Notes: generated by a model not told the origin, from the letters alone. Shown: positions 41,795 to 51,189, numbered from the stretch's first letter. The stretch is DNA of 55,967 nt from Alphaproteobacteria bacterium (GCA_017960645.1 JAGCYU010000008.1:1-55967); one strand, 5' to 3'. Made by a program: numbers and translations.

Positions 41795-42418
41795 ATGATA
41801 AACGTGGCACTTGTTGGAATCGGTAATTGTGCATCTACATTAGTCCAAGGAATTCATTATTACAAAAGGAGAAAAGAATTACATCCTATTGGCTTAATGC
41901 ACAAAACTTTTGGGCAATATACTATTAATGACATAAAGTTTGTTGCTGCTTTTGACGAGGTGTACCAAAATGTATCACAAAAATTATCTTTAGATGAAAT
42001 TGCAGCCATTATTGATCCCCTTAGAACGATGGCACTTATTACGATGGTTGGAATTACACCTGCTTTAAAAAATCATGGTTACAGAAGCAGACTTCTATCA
42101 AAAAGATTCGTTATGCGCACGGCTAATACTCCCATTAATGACAAAGAAATTGTCCAAAAATCCTATCTTTGGTGGAAAGAACAAGGTGTCATACCGGAAT
42201 TTTCTTTAGAAACTGTACAGGATATTATCTCCAAAGAAAATAGCCGCAACAGTAATGATTTGTTAAGAAAAAAATTGCAAGAAAAATTGAATATTAAAAC
42301 AAAATTAGATATCAATGAGGAACCTGAAGTTTTTATTACAAAGATTCAGCGCTCCGTTCCAAAAAATCAAAGGCAAACACTTATAGAATTTATCCAACAA
42401 GGAGGACAATATGAATAA
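41795..42418 (+). CDS. Chimeric protein: inositol-3-phosphate synthase start joined to an unknown domain
   Basis: 207 residues. The first ~55 (VALVGIGNCASTLVQGIHYY, GLMHKTFGQY, DIKFVAAFDE) are the NAD-binding opening of archaeal/actinobacterial-type myo-inositol-1-phosphate synthases. The homology then stops; the remaining 150 residues are charged and helical (LSKRFVMRTANTPINDKEIV and so on) and not recognised. The enzyme's catalytic domain is missing, so synthase activity is unlikely. It could be a fusion by deletion or a remodelled protein. It has its own consensus promoter and overlaps the peptidase gene by 8 bases. Confidence 0.6.
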   Translation: MINVALVGIGNCASTLVQGIHYYKRRKELHPIGLMHKTFGQYTINDIKFVAAFDEVYQNVSQKLSLDEIAAIIDPLRTMALITMVGITPALKNHGYRSRLLSKRFVMRTANTPINDKEIVQKSYLWWKEQGVIPEFSLETVQDIISKENSRNSNDLLRKKLQEKLNIKTKLDINEEPEVFITKIQRSVPKNQRQTLIEFIQQGGQYE

Positions 42419-43046
42419 AGCTTTATTTTTAGGTGGCGGTGGAGATCCAGAGGTTAGCGAAAACTTTGATAAAGAGTTTTTTTCCCTACTAAACAATAAG
42501 AGTCGTATTCTGTACATTCCACTTGCCTGGAATCATCCAAACATACAATTGCCAGATTGTTATGAATGGTTCTGTGGCTTAGTCGGAAGATACCTATCCA
42601 TCCCGAAGGAAAATATTTCTATGTATGATGGAACTATACCCTACGATTTAAATACTTTTGATGCTATTTATATAGGGGGTGGCAATACTTACAAGCTCAG
42701 AGATAGCATTGAAAAACATTCTCTTATTAATCCATTAAAGGATTTCTTAGCCTCAGGCAAGCCTATCTATGGCGGAAGTGCTGGAGCCATTATTTTTGGC
42801 AAAGAAATAGCAACTGTTATAGAAGAAAAACTGGATTATCCAAATTATGCTGGATTGAAATTTTGCAACTTTTCAATGAAATGTCATTACCAAAAAGAAG
42901 AAAAGGGGAAACTTCAACAAATTGCAAATAGTCTTCAAACAACCATCTATGCTTTACCAGAAGATGGAGGACTGATTCTAGATAATAATTTTAATATCAT
43001 AAAACAAATTGGCGATGTTGAGAAAATAGAGGCGATTAAAGATTGA
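42411..43046 (+). CDS. Peptidase S51 family protein
   Basis: 211 residues, close to dipeptidase E length. It has the catalytic serine in GGSAGAI near 118, an upstream IGGGNTYKL motif near 85, and later CHY and EDGGLIL positions for the histidine/acid. The fold is the class-I glutaminase-like one of PepE and cyanophycinase, which hydrolyse Asp-x dipeptides. AAGGAGG precedes the ATG, overlapping the upstream chimeric gene. Substrate unproven; it is probably cytoplasmic. Confidence 0.82.
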   Translation: MNKALFLGGGGDPEVSENFDKEFFSLLNNKSRILYIPLAWNHPNIQLPDCYEWFCGLVGRYLSIPKENISMYDGTIPYDLNTFDAIYIGGGNTYKLRDSIEKHSLINPLKDFLASGKPIYGGSAGAIIFGKEIATVIEEKLDYPNYAGLKFCNFSMKCHYQKEEKGKLQQIANSLQTTIYALPEDGGLILDNNFNIIKQIGDVEKIEAIKD

Positions 43047-43264
43047 AGCTTTTCTTTATAACCTTTTCAGCAATAGATAGTGGGGCGAGTGACGTTTCTC
43101 GCCTCTCTCGGGAGTTACCATATTTGGCAACTTATCATGAAATACATATTTTACACCTTTATTCAAAAAACAAAACCATAAAAAGCTTACTCAAAAACAA
43201 TATATTCCAGATATCTGTAAACATTGTAGGCGTTGGGAGGACAATGAGATCTTTTCAGTTCTAA
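43043..43264 (+). CDS. Uncertain short ORF, possibly a truncated gene
   Basis: 73 residues from a TTG that overlaps the peptidase stop. The sequence (FFITFSAIDSGASDVSRLSREL and so on) has the beta-alpha start of a Rossmann-like fold, and a glycosyltransferase N-terminus is conceivable, but no family was recognised. There is no good ribosome site. A second frame, open from 43141 to 43329, continues beyond its stop, so a frameshifted gene is possible. Confidence 0.3.
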   Translation: MKLFFITFSAIDSGASDVSRLSRELPYLATYHEIHILHLYSKNKTIKSLLKNNIFQISVNIVGVGRTMRSFQF

Positions 43265-43508
43265 AAGAATCAAATATAGATATCAAGCAATTCATCCGTA
43301 CCGAGCTGACACAGACGCCAGCTCAATAGACAAACATTTTACAGGATTAACTTATCAATAAAATCCTCATCGAATATACAACATATAAAAATATATTCAT
43401 ATATATATCAACATATTAAATGACAGAGTTAGTAAAAAACTTTACCTTGACCGACTTTATGAAGAAGGTCAAGATATTATCACCAAGAGAATTTTGAAAT
43501 ATCTTTGA
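43141..43508 (+). pseudogene. Degraded coding remnants before the right att site
   Basis: A frame from 43141 to 43329 (62 codons, no start codon at its head) encodes YIPDICKHCRRWEDNEIFSV, then NIDIKQFIRTELTQTPAQ. Another, 43425-43508, encodes KKLYLDRLYEEGQDIITKRI and ends KYL. Both read like the C-terminal ends of real proteins without beginnings. The A/T-rich gap between them (43330-43424) and the stretch 43509-43712 hold nothing clear. Confidence 0.4.
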
Positions 43509-43712
43509 CAGATAGTAATTCACTCATTTTGACACTCCTTGACACGAGTAAAACAAGACATTTTTCCACTTGGAAAATTACCACAAAAAGACAGCAAGAA
43601 ATCTGGTTATTCATCTCCCTCTATCAGGGGCGATACGCTTTTTAAAAAGTCCCCAAAATCGCCTCTAAATTCTTCAATTCTGTCTGTCGCTTATTTTTTG
43701 GTCCCCCCGCAG

Positions 43713-43990
43713 CCCCTCCTCCGCTACCAAATTAACAATAAGTCCCTGTTAAATGGGACTTTTTTAGTGCCCAAATAGCGAATTTTTAGTGGGACACCAC
43801 TATGGGACACCAAACTGGGACACCAAGACATCAAAAACACCCCCGAAAATGCCCGAGTTTTCGTACAAAATTTAGGAGGAAAATATCCCCCTCATCTGTG
43901 ATACACAGCACTCTTTTTTTGACAGGTGTTTTTTCTGACCTTTGAAGTCCTTTTTCCTTTTACATTTTTTTACCATTTTAACAGAAAATC
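43713..43990. repeat. Right attachment site followed by a second element left end
   Basis: 43713-43776 repeats the left att core (tRNA 3' end plus terminator hairpin). The following bases, to about 43990, repeat the inside of the element's left end, including TGACAGGTGTTTTTTCTGACC. In place of the three TGTAACACA motifs there are three TGGGACACCA motifs at 43790, 43803 and 43816, again 13 bp apart. No integrase follows. This is best read as the left end of a second, related element that was integrated in tandem and then lost. Confidence 0.82.
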
Positions 43991-44053
43991 TCCTTTTCAA
44001 GGTTCTAAGGGCGGACAGGATAGTGAAAAATCCCCAGGTATGAAAAAAAATAT

Positions 44054-44081
44054 TTGACTTTATTATTGACTTGTGTATAGT
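44054..44081 (+). promoter_or_regulatory. Promoter of the autotransporter gene
   Basis: TTGACT, 16 bp, TATAGT. A run of eight G (44104-44111) lies between this and the ATG at 44115. Confidence 0.65.
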
Positions 44082-44114
44082 GTTACTAGATACCATTTTA
44101 TGCGGGGGGGGTCT

Positions 44115-47100
44115 ATGTTAAAAAAAATATGTGCAAGTTTGGTTGCTTTAGGGATGGTGACACAAGCTTTTGCAGGTTTTATGAGTCCTAGGCAGGCCAT
44201 TTATTATCACGCCAATAAAGGCAATTTGTTTGCATTACAAAAGCTCAAGTCCATGGGACATTCCATTGATATATCAGATGAGTATGGAAACTCTGCCTTA
44301 TGTGAATCCGTCTATCGCTCAGATTATTCAGCTTTTGCAATATTAAAACAGATAGGTGCAAGCACAACGCATCCTTGTGTTAATAAAATTCCGCCACAAA
44401 CGGTTCAACAGTTTAATCAAGGATATGCCAGTTGGGCACAAGAGGTTAATTCTGGTAAAATAGCCTATGCGGGAGCTTCGGCACAAGCAGCACCAGAGGC
44501 CGCTGCGACAACAGTGCCCCCTGCACAAACGACTACTGTTGCAAGTACAGCGGCCGAAACGGGGACAACAAAGGTTGCCACAGAAACCGGTTTATCAACA
44601 GCCGCATGGGTTGGTATAGGTGTGGGTGCTGCAGCCTTGATTGGCGGAGGCATCGCCTTAGCCGCTGGTGGCGGTGGTGGGGGTAGTTCATCTGCACCAG
44701 CTGTCTGTTCTGGCCACGGTTCAAAAAATGACGAAGGAAACTGCGTATGTGATACAGGATACACAGAAGAGGATTGTAGTGCTTGCGCGTCGAACTATGG
44801 AAAATATGGAACAAATAGTTGTCATTTAACAAAGGGCTGCAATACCTCACATGGTTCTCAAAAAGGGGATTCTTGCGTATGTAATACAGGCTGGACGGGT
44901 GATGAGGTCTGTAATACAGCCACAACTTGTGGAACAAATTATGTTGCTTCCTGTCCAACAGGTTATACCCATAGCAAAACGTGTAAATCTGGAGACAGTA
45001 CATTATACTTATGTGATACATGCGCCAGTAATTATAAAAAAATAGGCGGCGTTTGTGTAGCTGAAATGAATTGTAATAATGGGACACAAACAGGGGATAA
45101 TGTTTGTACCTGCAATGAAGGATATGACCCCAGCACAAATTGTAGCAGTTGTGACAGCACACATACTTTGATTGGTGGAGTATGTGTAACAAAATTGGCC
45201 TGTAAAAATGGAAGTAGCCAAGTTAGTGCAACCCAATGTTCTTGTAAAAATTTATGGTCAGGGAGCCTGTGTGACACTTGCCCTATTTCAGGGGAACACG
45301 TGACGGATTGTGCATGCGACAGCGGATATACAAGGTCGGGAAGTGCGTGTGTTGATTCGACAACAATTTCTTGCACAACCAGTCAGTATTGGAATGGAAG
45401 CAGTTGTACTTCTTGTCCAGCCAATTCTGCTTCTGCAGGAGGAAGTGCAGAAACTTGCGACTGTAATTCAGGATTTACAAATTTAGGAAATGCCAACACA
45501 GCGTGTTTTGCAATTACAGACTGTAATGGGCATGGAACACAAACAGGGGCAGGTAAATGTTCCTGTACTGATGGTTATACTGGTGACTTATGTGAAACGG
45601 CCCCAATTTCCTGTACTACATCCCGATACTATAATGGAATCAGCTGTCAAGCATGTTTGAATGGTGGAACTTCGACAGGGGGAAACGCAAGCGCGTGTTC
45701 ATGCTCTGGTAATTGGACCGGAACAGATTGTGGCACATGTAAATTAAGTGGAAACGGCGTGACATCTAGTTGTACCTGTAGCAGTGGATATGCTTTATCT
45801 GGCACAACATGTATTGAACAGCCAGAAGATACCAATGGTTACTTACTGATTGGTGATACATATGTCAAAGATCCAACAGCATGTCCAGCAGATCATTTTG
45901 GCATGGCTCCAGCCTGTCATGAATGTCCAACGAATTCGCATTCCGTTGCAGGGACAAGAACAGCCGAAGGTTGTATTTGTGAAGAAGGTAAAGTATGTAC
46001 TCTATCATTACACTCTGATTGTCCTTCTGGACAAGTTGCTGTTGCAGATGAGTGCTATTCCCAAGGAAGTTGCCCAACGGGTTATATCGATATGAATGGA
46101 GATTGTATGAAGGCTGGAAGTTGTTCCTCTGATGAGATAAATTTCTTTGGTTTATGTTTTTCACAAGGAAGTTGCCCAGATGGACAAATAAGTTTTTATG
46201 GATATTGTTTGAACATAACAGATCTCATTGACCCAGGGGAACCTGGTCCTGAACTTCCGAATGATTCGATTTGTGGTCGACATGGGGCGTATAGCCAATT
46301 AACAAAAACCTGTATTTGTACAGAAGGATATACTGGTTCAACTTGTAATATCCCCCCAACAACAAATGCCTGTACTAATACAAGCTGTGGGGAACATGGT
46401 GTTTGTAATATAAAAACAGGTGCGTGCGAATGTAAAGGCGGATATTCTGGAACAACATGTAATGTGGCTCCAAAAGCCCTTGCCTCAGCATCTTTGGCTT
46501 CTTTGAATAGCAAAATATCAACACTTTCATTGAATTTGGGTGGTGTTTCATCTAAAACTGTCTCTGCGGCTGGATCTGGGGATTTAATCGGAAAAGTTGG
46601 GACAGATGATGGGGATTATAGTATCCATAATGGAGCAACTATTTCCTTAAATAATACTCAAGACAGAAATGTGTATGGCTTTTATTGGAATGGTGGAGAA
46701 ATTGCAGCAGAGATGACGAACAGCGGTGATGGCAATGGAAGTGATGGGCTAATTTCCATTACAAACAAAAGTGATAAAAATGTTTACGGTATGTGGGGTG
46801 ATGGAATCGATTATATGGATAATGCTTCCGCTGGAGATGGAGGGCAAATCATAATTGATAATGAAGGAAATGGTGATGTCTATGGTATGTGGGCTACTGG
46901 TGAAGATTATTTTTATAATATGTGTATTTCTTGGGCGTATACCGATGGGACAGGTCTTGTATCCATAAAAAACAAAGGAGATGGTGACGTTTATGGGGTT
47001 CATTCTGAAGGTGGAAAAGATGATGGATTTATTGACGTTGCATGGGCTGGACGTGGAATGTTAGACATTTATAATGAAGGTAATGGAAATGTTTATGGCT

Positions 47101-48980
47101 TATTCGGCGATAAAAATGTGCATACCGTATATGCAGATGATATAACGGAATATCTGAATTCTCAAGGAATTATACAAATCACCAATACGGGAAGTGGCAA
47201 TTCATACGCTCTGTTTGGCAATAATGCACATCTAGTTTCTAATGAAACGCTTATTGCCAAAGGGGCAAGTATGCCATACGCCAATAATGCCATTTATATG
47301 ACAAATACAGGTTCTGGAACAGCAGTCGGTATGTATAATAATGGTGAAGCGATTTATAACTCTGGTATAATCACAATTAACAATACAGGAACAGGTAGTG
47401 CAATCGGTATTTTCTCTGCTGGTGATAATACAAATGTATTAAATTCTGGTACAATTACCTTAAATAATACATCAAATGCTAATTTAGCTGTTGGTATTTA
47501 TGCAAAAGGTGGAAATGTTGTTAACACTGGATCTATTATTGTTAATGGAACAGAAAACGCATATGGTATTTATGCCGAAAATGGTGCAACCGTATATAAC
47601 ACGGGAAGTATTCAGATTGGAGACTATGTCTATAAAGGAAATGGCGCCTTAGAAAATTTCATTTATCTAAATGGAGCATCCCTTGTGAATGCGGGAAAAT
47701 TGTCTGCTTCATCAATTAATTTTGATAAAACAGGTGGAGATGTAATTGCTAAATCAAACGCAAAGTTTATCTCGCAAAATGAAATGACTGGGAAATTAAA
47801 TATCAGTTCAGATATTGTCAAAAATGGGTTTAATACAACTTACACAGAAAAAGATATGATCCAGGCGGGGGATGCCAGCGGTTTAAAACTCATTTCTGAC
47901 TCTGCTCTGTTTGACGCAAAATTGGCAGAAAATGGTAAGGATGTGGTGATGACAATGAAGAGCTTTGATGAAGTGACGAAGAATAAGAGCTTGTCAGCAT
48001 TCCTCAGTAAAAACTATGCTCTTGGTAACAATGAAGGCTTCTATAACAAACTGAAGAGTTTTGGGAACATGTCCGGGCTGACTGACTCTTTGAATAAATT
48101 GACGGGGAAAGAAATGCTTTCTCGCTTTAACTTTGAAGATATGACGATGATGAGGGAACTCAACTTTGACATGAATGAAAAGCTGTTTCATAACAAAGAA
48201 CAACACTTTGCTCTGGCTGGCTCGGTAAGCCCGATGGCATTTAAAGGTGATACAGGCTCTAATGCAAGATATAGCCTTTATAACAAACGCAACGGGAACA
48301 CTTCAATTGGTTTAGGGGTTGCTTTTACAGAAGTGCGATCGGATGATGAGAATGAGAATAATAACCGCAGCGAGACATCTTATCAATTAATTTTGCCGAT
48401 AGGATATAAAACGCATGGATTTAACTTGATAACCTCACCTCGGATGGGATATGCACGAGGGAGCTATGATCGGACAGGTTTTGACAATAAAACTTATGAT
48501 GGGACGATTGAAAAACGTGTCTTTGGGTTGATGAATGAAGCACGATATCCAATTACATTAGGTAAATGGAAGTTTGAACCAAGTGCTGAATTTAACATCT
48601 TAGGGTATCAACAAAAAGGTCATGAAGAAGCCAAAGAGTTTGCCCTCAACATCCGAAATCAAAACACCTATTCTGTGGAAGGAGGTATTGGTCTGTATGC
48701 CACTCGTACGAAAGAACTGGATAAAGATACCATGTTCAAAATGACAGCTGGGATCTCTGCTTATCATGAATTTGCAGATCCATATAAATTGCGTGTCGGG
48801 ATGGAAGGCATGAATGGGAACTTTACACTTCGTGATGAAAATCGTTCGGACAACCGCGGCGTCATGCGGGCTGGCTTTGATTATGTAAAAGACAATTATA
48901 GCCTTTATGGTTCATTCCTCTCCTACATCGACAAACAATACCGAACAATCGCTAAAACAGGCTTTATGTGGAAGTTCTAG
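44115..48980 (+). CDS. EGF-repeat autotransporter adhesin
   Basis: 1621 residues. Signal peptide (about 1-22, ending TQAFA); an ankyrin-like stretch (SDEYGNSALCES ... FAILKQIGAS, about 50-80); Ala/Thr-rich linker; a hydrophobic glycine-zipper segment (WVGIGVGAAALIGGGIALAA, about 164-184) and G-rich hinge; a large cysteine-rich region (about 195-785) of EGF-like units such as CNGHGTQ-type openings and CTDGYTGDLCE; a repetitive beta-helix passenger (about 790-1260) with recurrent NGDVYG/SGTAVG strands; then a typical autotransporter barrel (about 1350-1621) ending in FMWKF with a terminal Phe. Probably a type Va surface adhesin. The start at 44115 has the G8 tract as a possible ribosome site. 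Confidence 0.85.
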   Translation: MLKKICASLVALGMVTQAFAGFMSPRQAIYYHANKGNLFALQKLKSMGHSIDISDEYGNSALCESVYRSDYSAFAILKQIGASTTHPCVNKIPPQTVQQFNQGYASWAQEVNSGKIAYAGASAQAAPEAAATTVPPAQTTTVASTAAETGTTKVATETGLSTAAWVGIGVGAAALIGGGIALAAGGGGGGSSSAPAVCSGHGSKNDEGNCVCDTGYTEEDCSACASNYGKYGTNSCHLTKGCNTSHGSQKGDSCVCNTGWTGDEVCNTATTCGTNYVASCPTGYTHSKTCKSGDSTLYLCDTCASNYKKIGGVCVAEMNCNNGTQTGDNVCTCNEGYDPSTNCSSCDSTHTLIGGVCVTKLACKNGSSQVSATQCSCKNLWSGSLCDTCPISGEHVTDCACDSGYTRSGSACVDSTTISCTTSQYWNGSSCTSCPANSASAGGSAETCDCNSGFTNLGNANTACFAITDCNGHGTQTGAGKCSCTDGYTGDLCETAPISCTTSRYYNGISCQACLNGGTSTGGNASACSCSGNWTGTDCGTCKLSGNGVTSSCTCSSGYALSGTTCIEQPEDTNGYLLIGDTYVKDPTACPADHFGMAPACHECPTNSHSVAGTRTAEGCICEEGKVCTLSLHSDCPSGQVAVADECYSQGSCPTGYIDMNGDCMKAGSCSSDEINFFGLCFSQGSCPDGQISFYGYCLNITDLIDPGEPGPELPNDSICGRHGAYSQLTKTCICTEGYTGSTCNIPPTTNACTNTSCGEHGVCNIKTGACECKGGYSGTTCNVAPKALASASLASLNSKISTLSLNLGGVSSKTVSAAGSGDLIGKVGTDDGDYSIHNGATISLNNTQDRNVYGFYWNGGEIAAEMTNSGDGNGSDGLISITNKSDKNVYGMWGDGIDYMDNASAGDGGQIIIDNEGNGDVYGMWATGEDYFYNMCISWAYTDGTGLVSIKNKGDGDVYGVHSEGGKDDGFIDVAWAGRGMLDIYNEGNGNVYGLFGDKNVHTVYADDITEYLNSQGIIQITNTGSGNSYALFGNNAHLVSNETLIAKGASMPYANNAIYMTNTGSGTAVGMYNNGEAIYNSGIITINNTGTGSAIGIFSAGDNTNVLNSGTITLNNTSNANLAVGIYAKGGNVVNTGSIIVNGTENAYGIYAENGATVYNTGSIQIGDYVYKGNGALENFIYLNGASLVNAGKLSASSINFDKTGGDVIAKSNAKFISQNEMTGKLNISSDIVKNGFNTTYTEKDMIQAGDASGLKLISDSALFDAKLAENGKDVVMTMKSFDEVTKNKSLSAFLSKNYALGNNEGFYNKLKSFGNMSGLTDSLNKLTGKEMLSRFNFEDMTMMRELNFDMNEKLFHNKEQHFALAGSVSPMAFKGDTGSNARYSLYNKRNGNTSIGLGVAFTEVRSDDENENNNRSETSYQLILPIGYKTHGFNLITSPRMGYARGSYDRTGFDNKTYDGTIEKRVFGLMNEARYPITLGKWKFEPSAEFNILGYQQKGHEEAKEFALNIRNQNTYSVEGGIGLYATRTKELDKDTMFKMTAGISAYHEFADPYKLRVGMEGMNGNFTLRDENRSDNRGVMRAGFDYVKDNYSLYGSFLSYIDKQYRTIAKTGFMWKF

Positions 48981-49047
48981 ATAGAAATAGTCTTTATTTA
49001 ACAGCGATTGTCAACCTTTTCCCCTTTTCATAGTAGCAAATTGTCTC

Positions 49048-49076
49048 TTGCAATTTAATGAATAATCCGTTAGGAT
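49048..49076 (+). promoter_or_regulatory. Promoter of the acetyltransferase gene
   Basis: TTGCAA, 17 bp, TAGGAT; predicted +1 near 49083. Confidence 0.5.
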
Positions 49077-49096
49077 AGACGCACAGGAGAAATAAA

Positions 49097-49708
49097 ATGA
49101 CGCTTATACGACAAATATATTCGAAAAAACAAAAAGCCGGGAATACGATTGTTCGTGTTTGTGGCATGAAATTTAAGATTAAAAGCAAATCTATGACGGT
49201 TGGAGAACATAGCTACATTGGTCCAAGATTTCGTTGTGATTCCATTGAAACCTCAATTGGAAAGTTTTGTTCTATTGCTGCTGATGTCACAATTGCACCG
49301 GGGCAACATCCTATTGACTGGCTCTCCACTTCACCCTTCCAATATGCAACGTCAAACCAATTAGTTCCTCACCAACGACTTGACAATTGGATGCATAATC
49401 ATACCCCCGCCGTTATTGGAAACGACGTTTGGATTGGATGCTATGCTATTGTCCAAGATGGTGTCCATGTGGGGGATGGCGCCATTATAGGATCAAATGC
49501 AGTTGTTACAAAGGATGTGCCTCCCTATGCAATTGTAGGGGGTGTTCCTGCCAAAGTCATCCGCTATCGATTCAGCCCTGAAATTATAGAAAAGCTGTTG
49601 AAACTTAAATGGTGGGACTTGCCGGACGAGCAAATTGCTACGCTTCCTTTTGAAGATGTTGAAGCGTGCGTTGCCCAATTGGAAAAAATCCGAAAGACCT
49701 CAAAATAG
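49097..49708 (+). CDS. Left-handed beta-helix acetyltransferase
   Basis: 203 residues. It is closely related to the island protein at 30569-31117: GPRFRCDSIETSIGKFCSIA, the HPIDWLSTSP loop with the likely catalytic His, VIGNDVWIGCYAIVQDGVHVGDGAIIGSNAVVTKDVPPYAIVGG-type hexapeptides (given here by family), PAKVIRYRF and LLKLKWWDLPDEQI. It transfers acetyl from acetyl-CoA, probably to a sugar hydroxyl or amine. AGGAG lies before the ATG. It stands alone, between the autotransporter and the convergent MFS gene. Confidence 0.88.
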   Translation: MTLIRQIYSKKQKAGNTIVRVCGMKFKIKSKSMTVGEHSYIGPRFRCDSIETSIGKFCSIAADVTIAPGQHPIDWLSTSPFQYATSNQLVPHQRLDNWMHNHTPAVIGNDVWIGCYAIVQDGVHVGDGAIIGSNAVVTKDVPPYAIVGGVPAKVIRYRFSPEIIEKLLKLKWWDLPDEQIATLPFEDVEACVAQLEKIRKTSK

Positions 49709-49743
49709 ACCTCTTAAAATCTAAAACTGATGAACATTTTGTT

Positions 49744-50976
49744 CTAAAAATCGCCTTTTGCAAACCGTTGGATAATTTTGCAAAATATATTTATACCTAG
49801 GACAATTTTTTGTGATCGTTTTAAAATAATGAACGATAAGGCTAATAGTATCACTTTAAAATACAAAGCCATCCAAATAGCCATTTTAGGGCTGTATATA
49901 TCTGCAATCAAACCGAACAGATATAATATCCCTGCTCCTAAAATCCCCTTTAAAAGAGCGATAATGGACTGCATAGTTGCTCGTTGATTGGCCGAAAATT
50001 CTTGTTGTAAGATGTCTGTTCGCGCCGTATGTGATATACCCCATAAAGATTTTCTGAACGCAATAATAAAAGGTGAACAAACATTATTAAGTAACAAGGC
50101 AAACAAGCGTAATATTTCAGCTAATGTAAGGGCTGAAAAAAAACATTTTACACTGCCAAAACGTTTAAAAAAAGGCACCAAAGCAAAACCAATCATCCCC
50201 GAAATTTGCTTTACCAGTTTTACAATATTAATCAACCAGGCTTTAATTAGGGTGTTATAATACGCGGATTCAATCCGTATAAAAGCAGAACCAACAGCAT
50301 CATCCATAACCGTTAATCCAGCATAAAAACGCAGTTTTTTATTGCGCCACAACCGTCTGAATGCAATTAAAAAATGAAGCCACGAAGCCGTTCTTTTTTG
50401 TATTTTAGTGTGTTTTGGTTCCACGAATAAAAGGGCTGTAATCAAGTGCCCTGAAATCGGAGCGACTGAAATCCATGCAACTGTTTGTAGTGAGCAAAAA
50501 TACATCAATACTGCAGCGGACAATGCACTAACTACTGATCCAACTTGCACCCAAAATTTATACTTTGCATAAAATAATGAAAAATTTTCTTTTTGATTCA
50601 ACTCTTCAACAGTTTCATACATTAAAGCCTCATTTGTCCCAGATAAAAAAGAATCGCTAAGACCACAAAATGCAGCACCAGCAAACAAAAGTCCTATTTG
50701 TTGTAATTGTCCTGCTAATGCCCACAGGAAAAAACCAAATACATTAGTAAGTGCCGCTATAATTAATGTTTTTTTGCGCCCAATTTTATCCGAATAAATA
50801 CCCGTAGGAATCTCGCTAAATGTTTGTGCTAAATTAGACATCGACCATACAAGCATTGCCACCGCATAAGAATGGGTTATCTGTTGAAAATAAATAATAG
50901 CCAAAGTGCTTAACGGCCATACACCAAAAAAAGCATCTATCTTAAACAAGCGAATATTTCTTTGTATATTAGCCAC
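49744..50976 (-). CDS. MFS transporter
   Basis: 410 residues and 12 predicted helices. The loop 2-3 motif is SEIPTGIYSDKIGRKKTL (MFS motif A type, G-x-x-SD-x-x-GRKK). The start is GTG, with GGGAG 9 bases upstream. The family resembles uncharacterised drug-efflux-like MFS proteins. Substrate unknown. It is convergent with the acetyltransferase gene. Confidence 0.85.
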   Translation of the reverse strand: MANIQRNIRLFKIDAFFGVWPLSTLAIIYFQQITHSYAVAMLVWSMSNLAQTFSEIPTGIYSDKIGRKKTLIIAALTNVFGFFLWALAGQLQQIGLLFAGAAFCGLSDSFLSGTNEALMYETVEELNQKENFSLFYAKYKFWVQVGSVVSALSAAVLMYFCSLQTVAWISVAPISGHLITALLFVEPKHTKIQKRTASWLHFLIAFRRLWRNKKLRFYAGLTVMDDAVGSAFIRIESAYYNTLIKAWLINIVKLVKQISGMIGFALVPFFKRFGSVKCFFSALTLAEILRLFALLLNNVCSPFIIAFRKSLWGISHTARTDILQQEFSANQRATMQSIIALLKGILGAGILYLFGLIADIYSPKMAIWMALYFKVILLALSFIILKRSQKIVLGINIFCKIIQRFAKGDF

Positions 50977-51079
50977 AACTAATTACTCCCAGGACTAGAT
51001 CACACAATCAAATACGCAAAATTATAGTATTTTTCCCTTCAAATAAAGAAAAGTGCTCCTTTGAACGCCTTGCATATTA

Positions 51080-51170
51080 TGGCGGATAGGAGAGGATTCG
51101 AACCTCCGTTAGGCTTTAGACCTAAACGCACTTTCCAGGCGCGCGCCTTCAACCACTCGGCCACCTATCC
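51080..51170 (-). tRNA. tRNA-Ser (GGA)
   Basis: 91 bases on the minus strand. Acceptor GGATAGG pairs with CCTATCC. The D arm has TGGCCGAGTGG, the anticodon loop is CTGGAAA (anticodon GGA), a long variable arm follows as in serine tRNAs, the T loop is TTCGAAT, and CCA is encoded. A good promoter lies upstream. Confidence 0.95.
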
Positions 51171-51189
51171 GTGTAAGGAAAGTGAGATT

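Larger units (their letters stand above)
13456..43729. mobile_element. 30-kb integrative element in tRNA-Met
   Basis: The element begins right after intact tRNA-Met and ends at a second copy of the tRNA 3' end (17 bases, 43713-43729). An integrase gene sits by the left end, transcribed toward it, the usual layout for tRNA-targeting islands. Contents are accessory: regulators, a toxin-like kinase, an invertase, polysaccharide genes and a lysozyme/lipoprotein array. No capsid, terminase, portal, relaxase or type IV secretion genes were found, so it is neither an evident prophage nor self-conjugative; mobilisation by a helper is possible. The integrase orientation and att repeat imply the island can probably excise. 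Confidence 0.85.

Noticed and set aside
13456..43729. Prophage or self-conjugative element
   Set aside because: No terminase, portal, capsid, tail, relaxase or type IV secretion genes were found; the lysozyme alone is not evidence of a phage.
43713..43729. Second tRNA-Met gene
   Set aside because: Only the last 17 bases of the tRNA are present, as expected for an att site.
44533..45192. Long antisense frames opposite the EGF repeats
   Set aside because: They mirror the periodic cysteine-rich repeat of the autotransporter gene and lack start signals.
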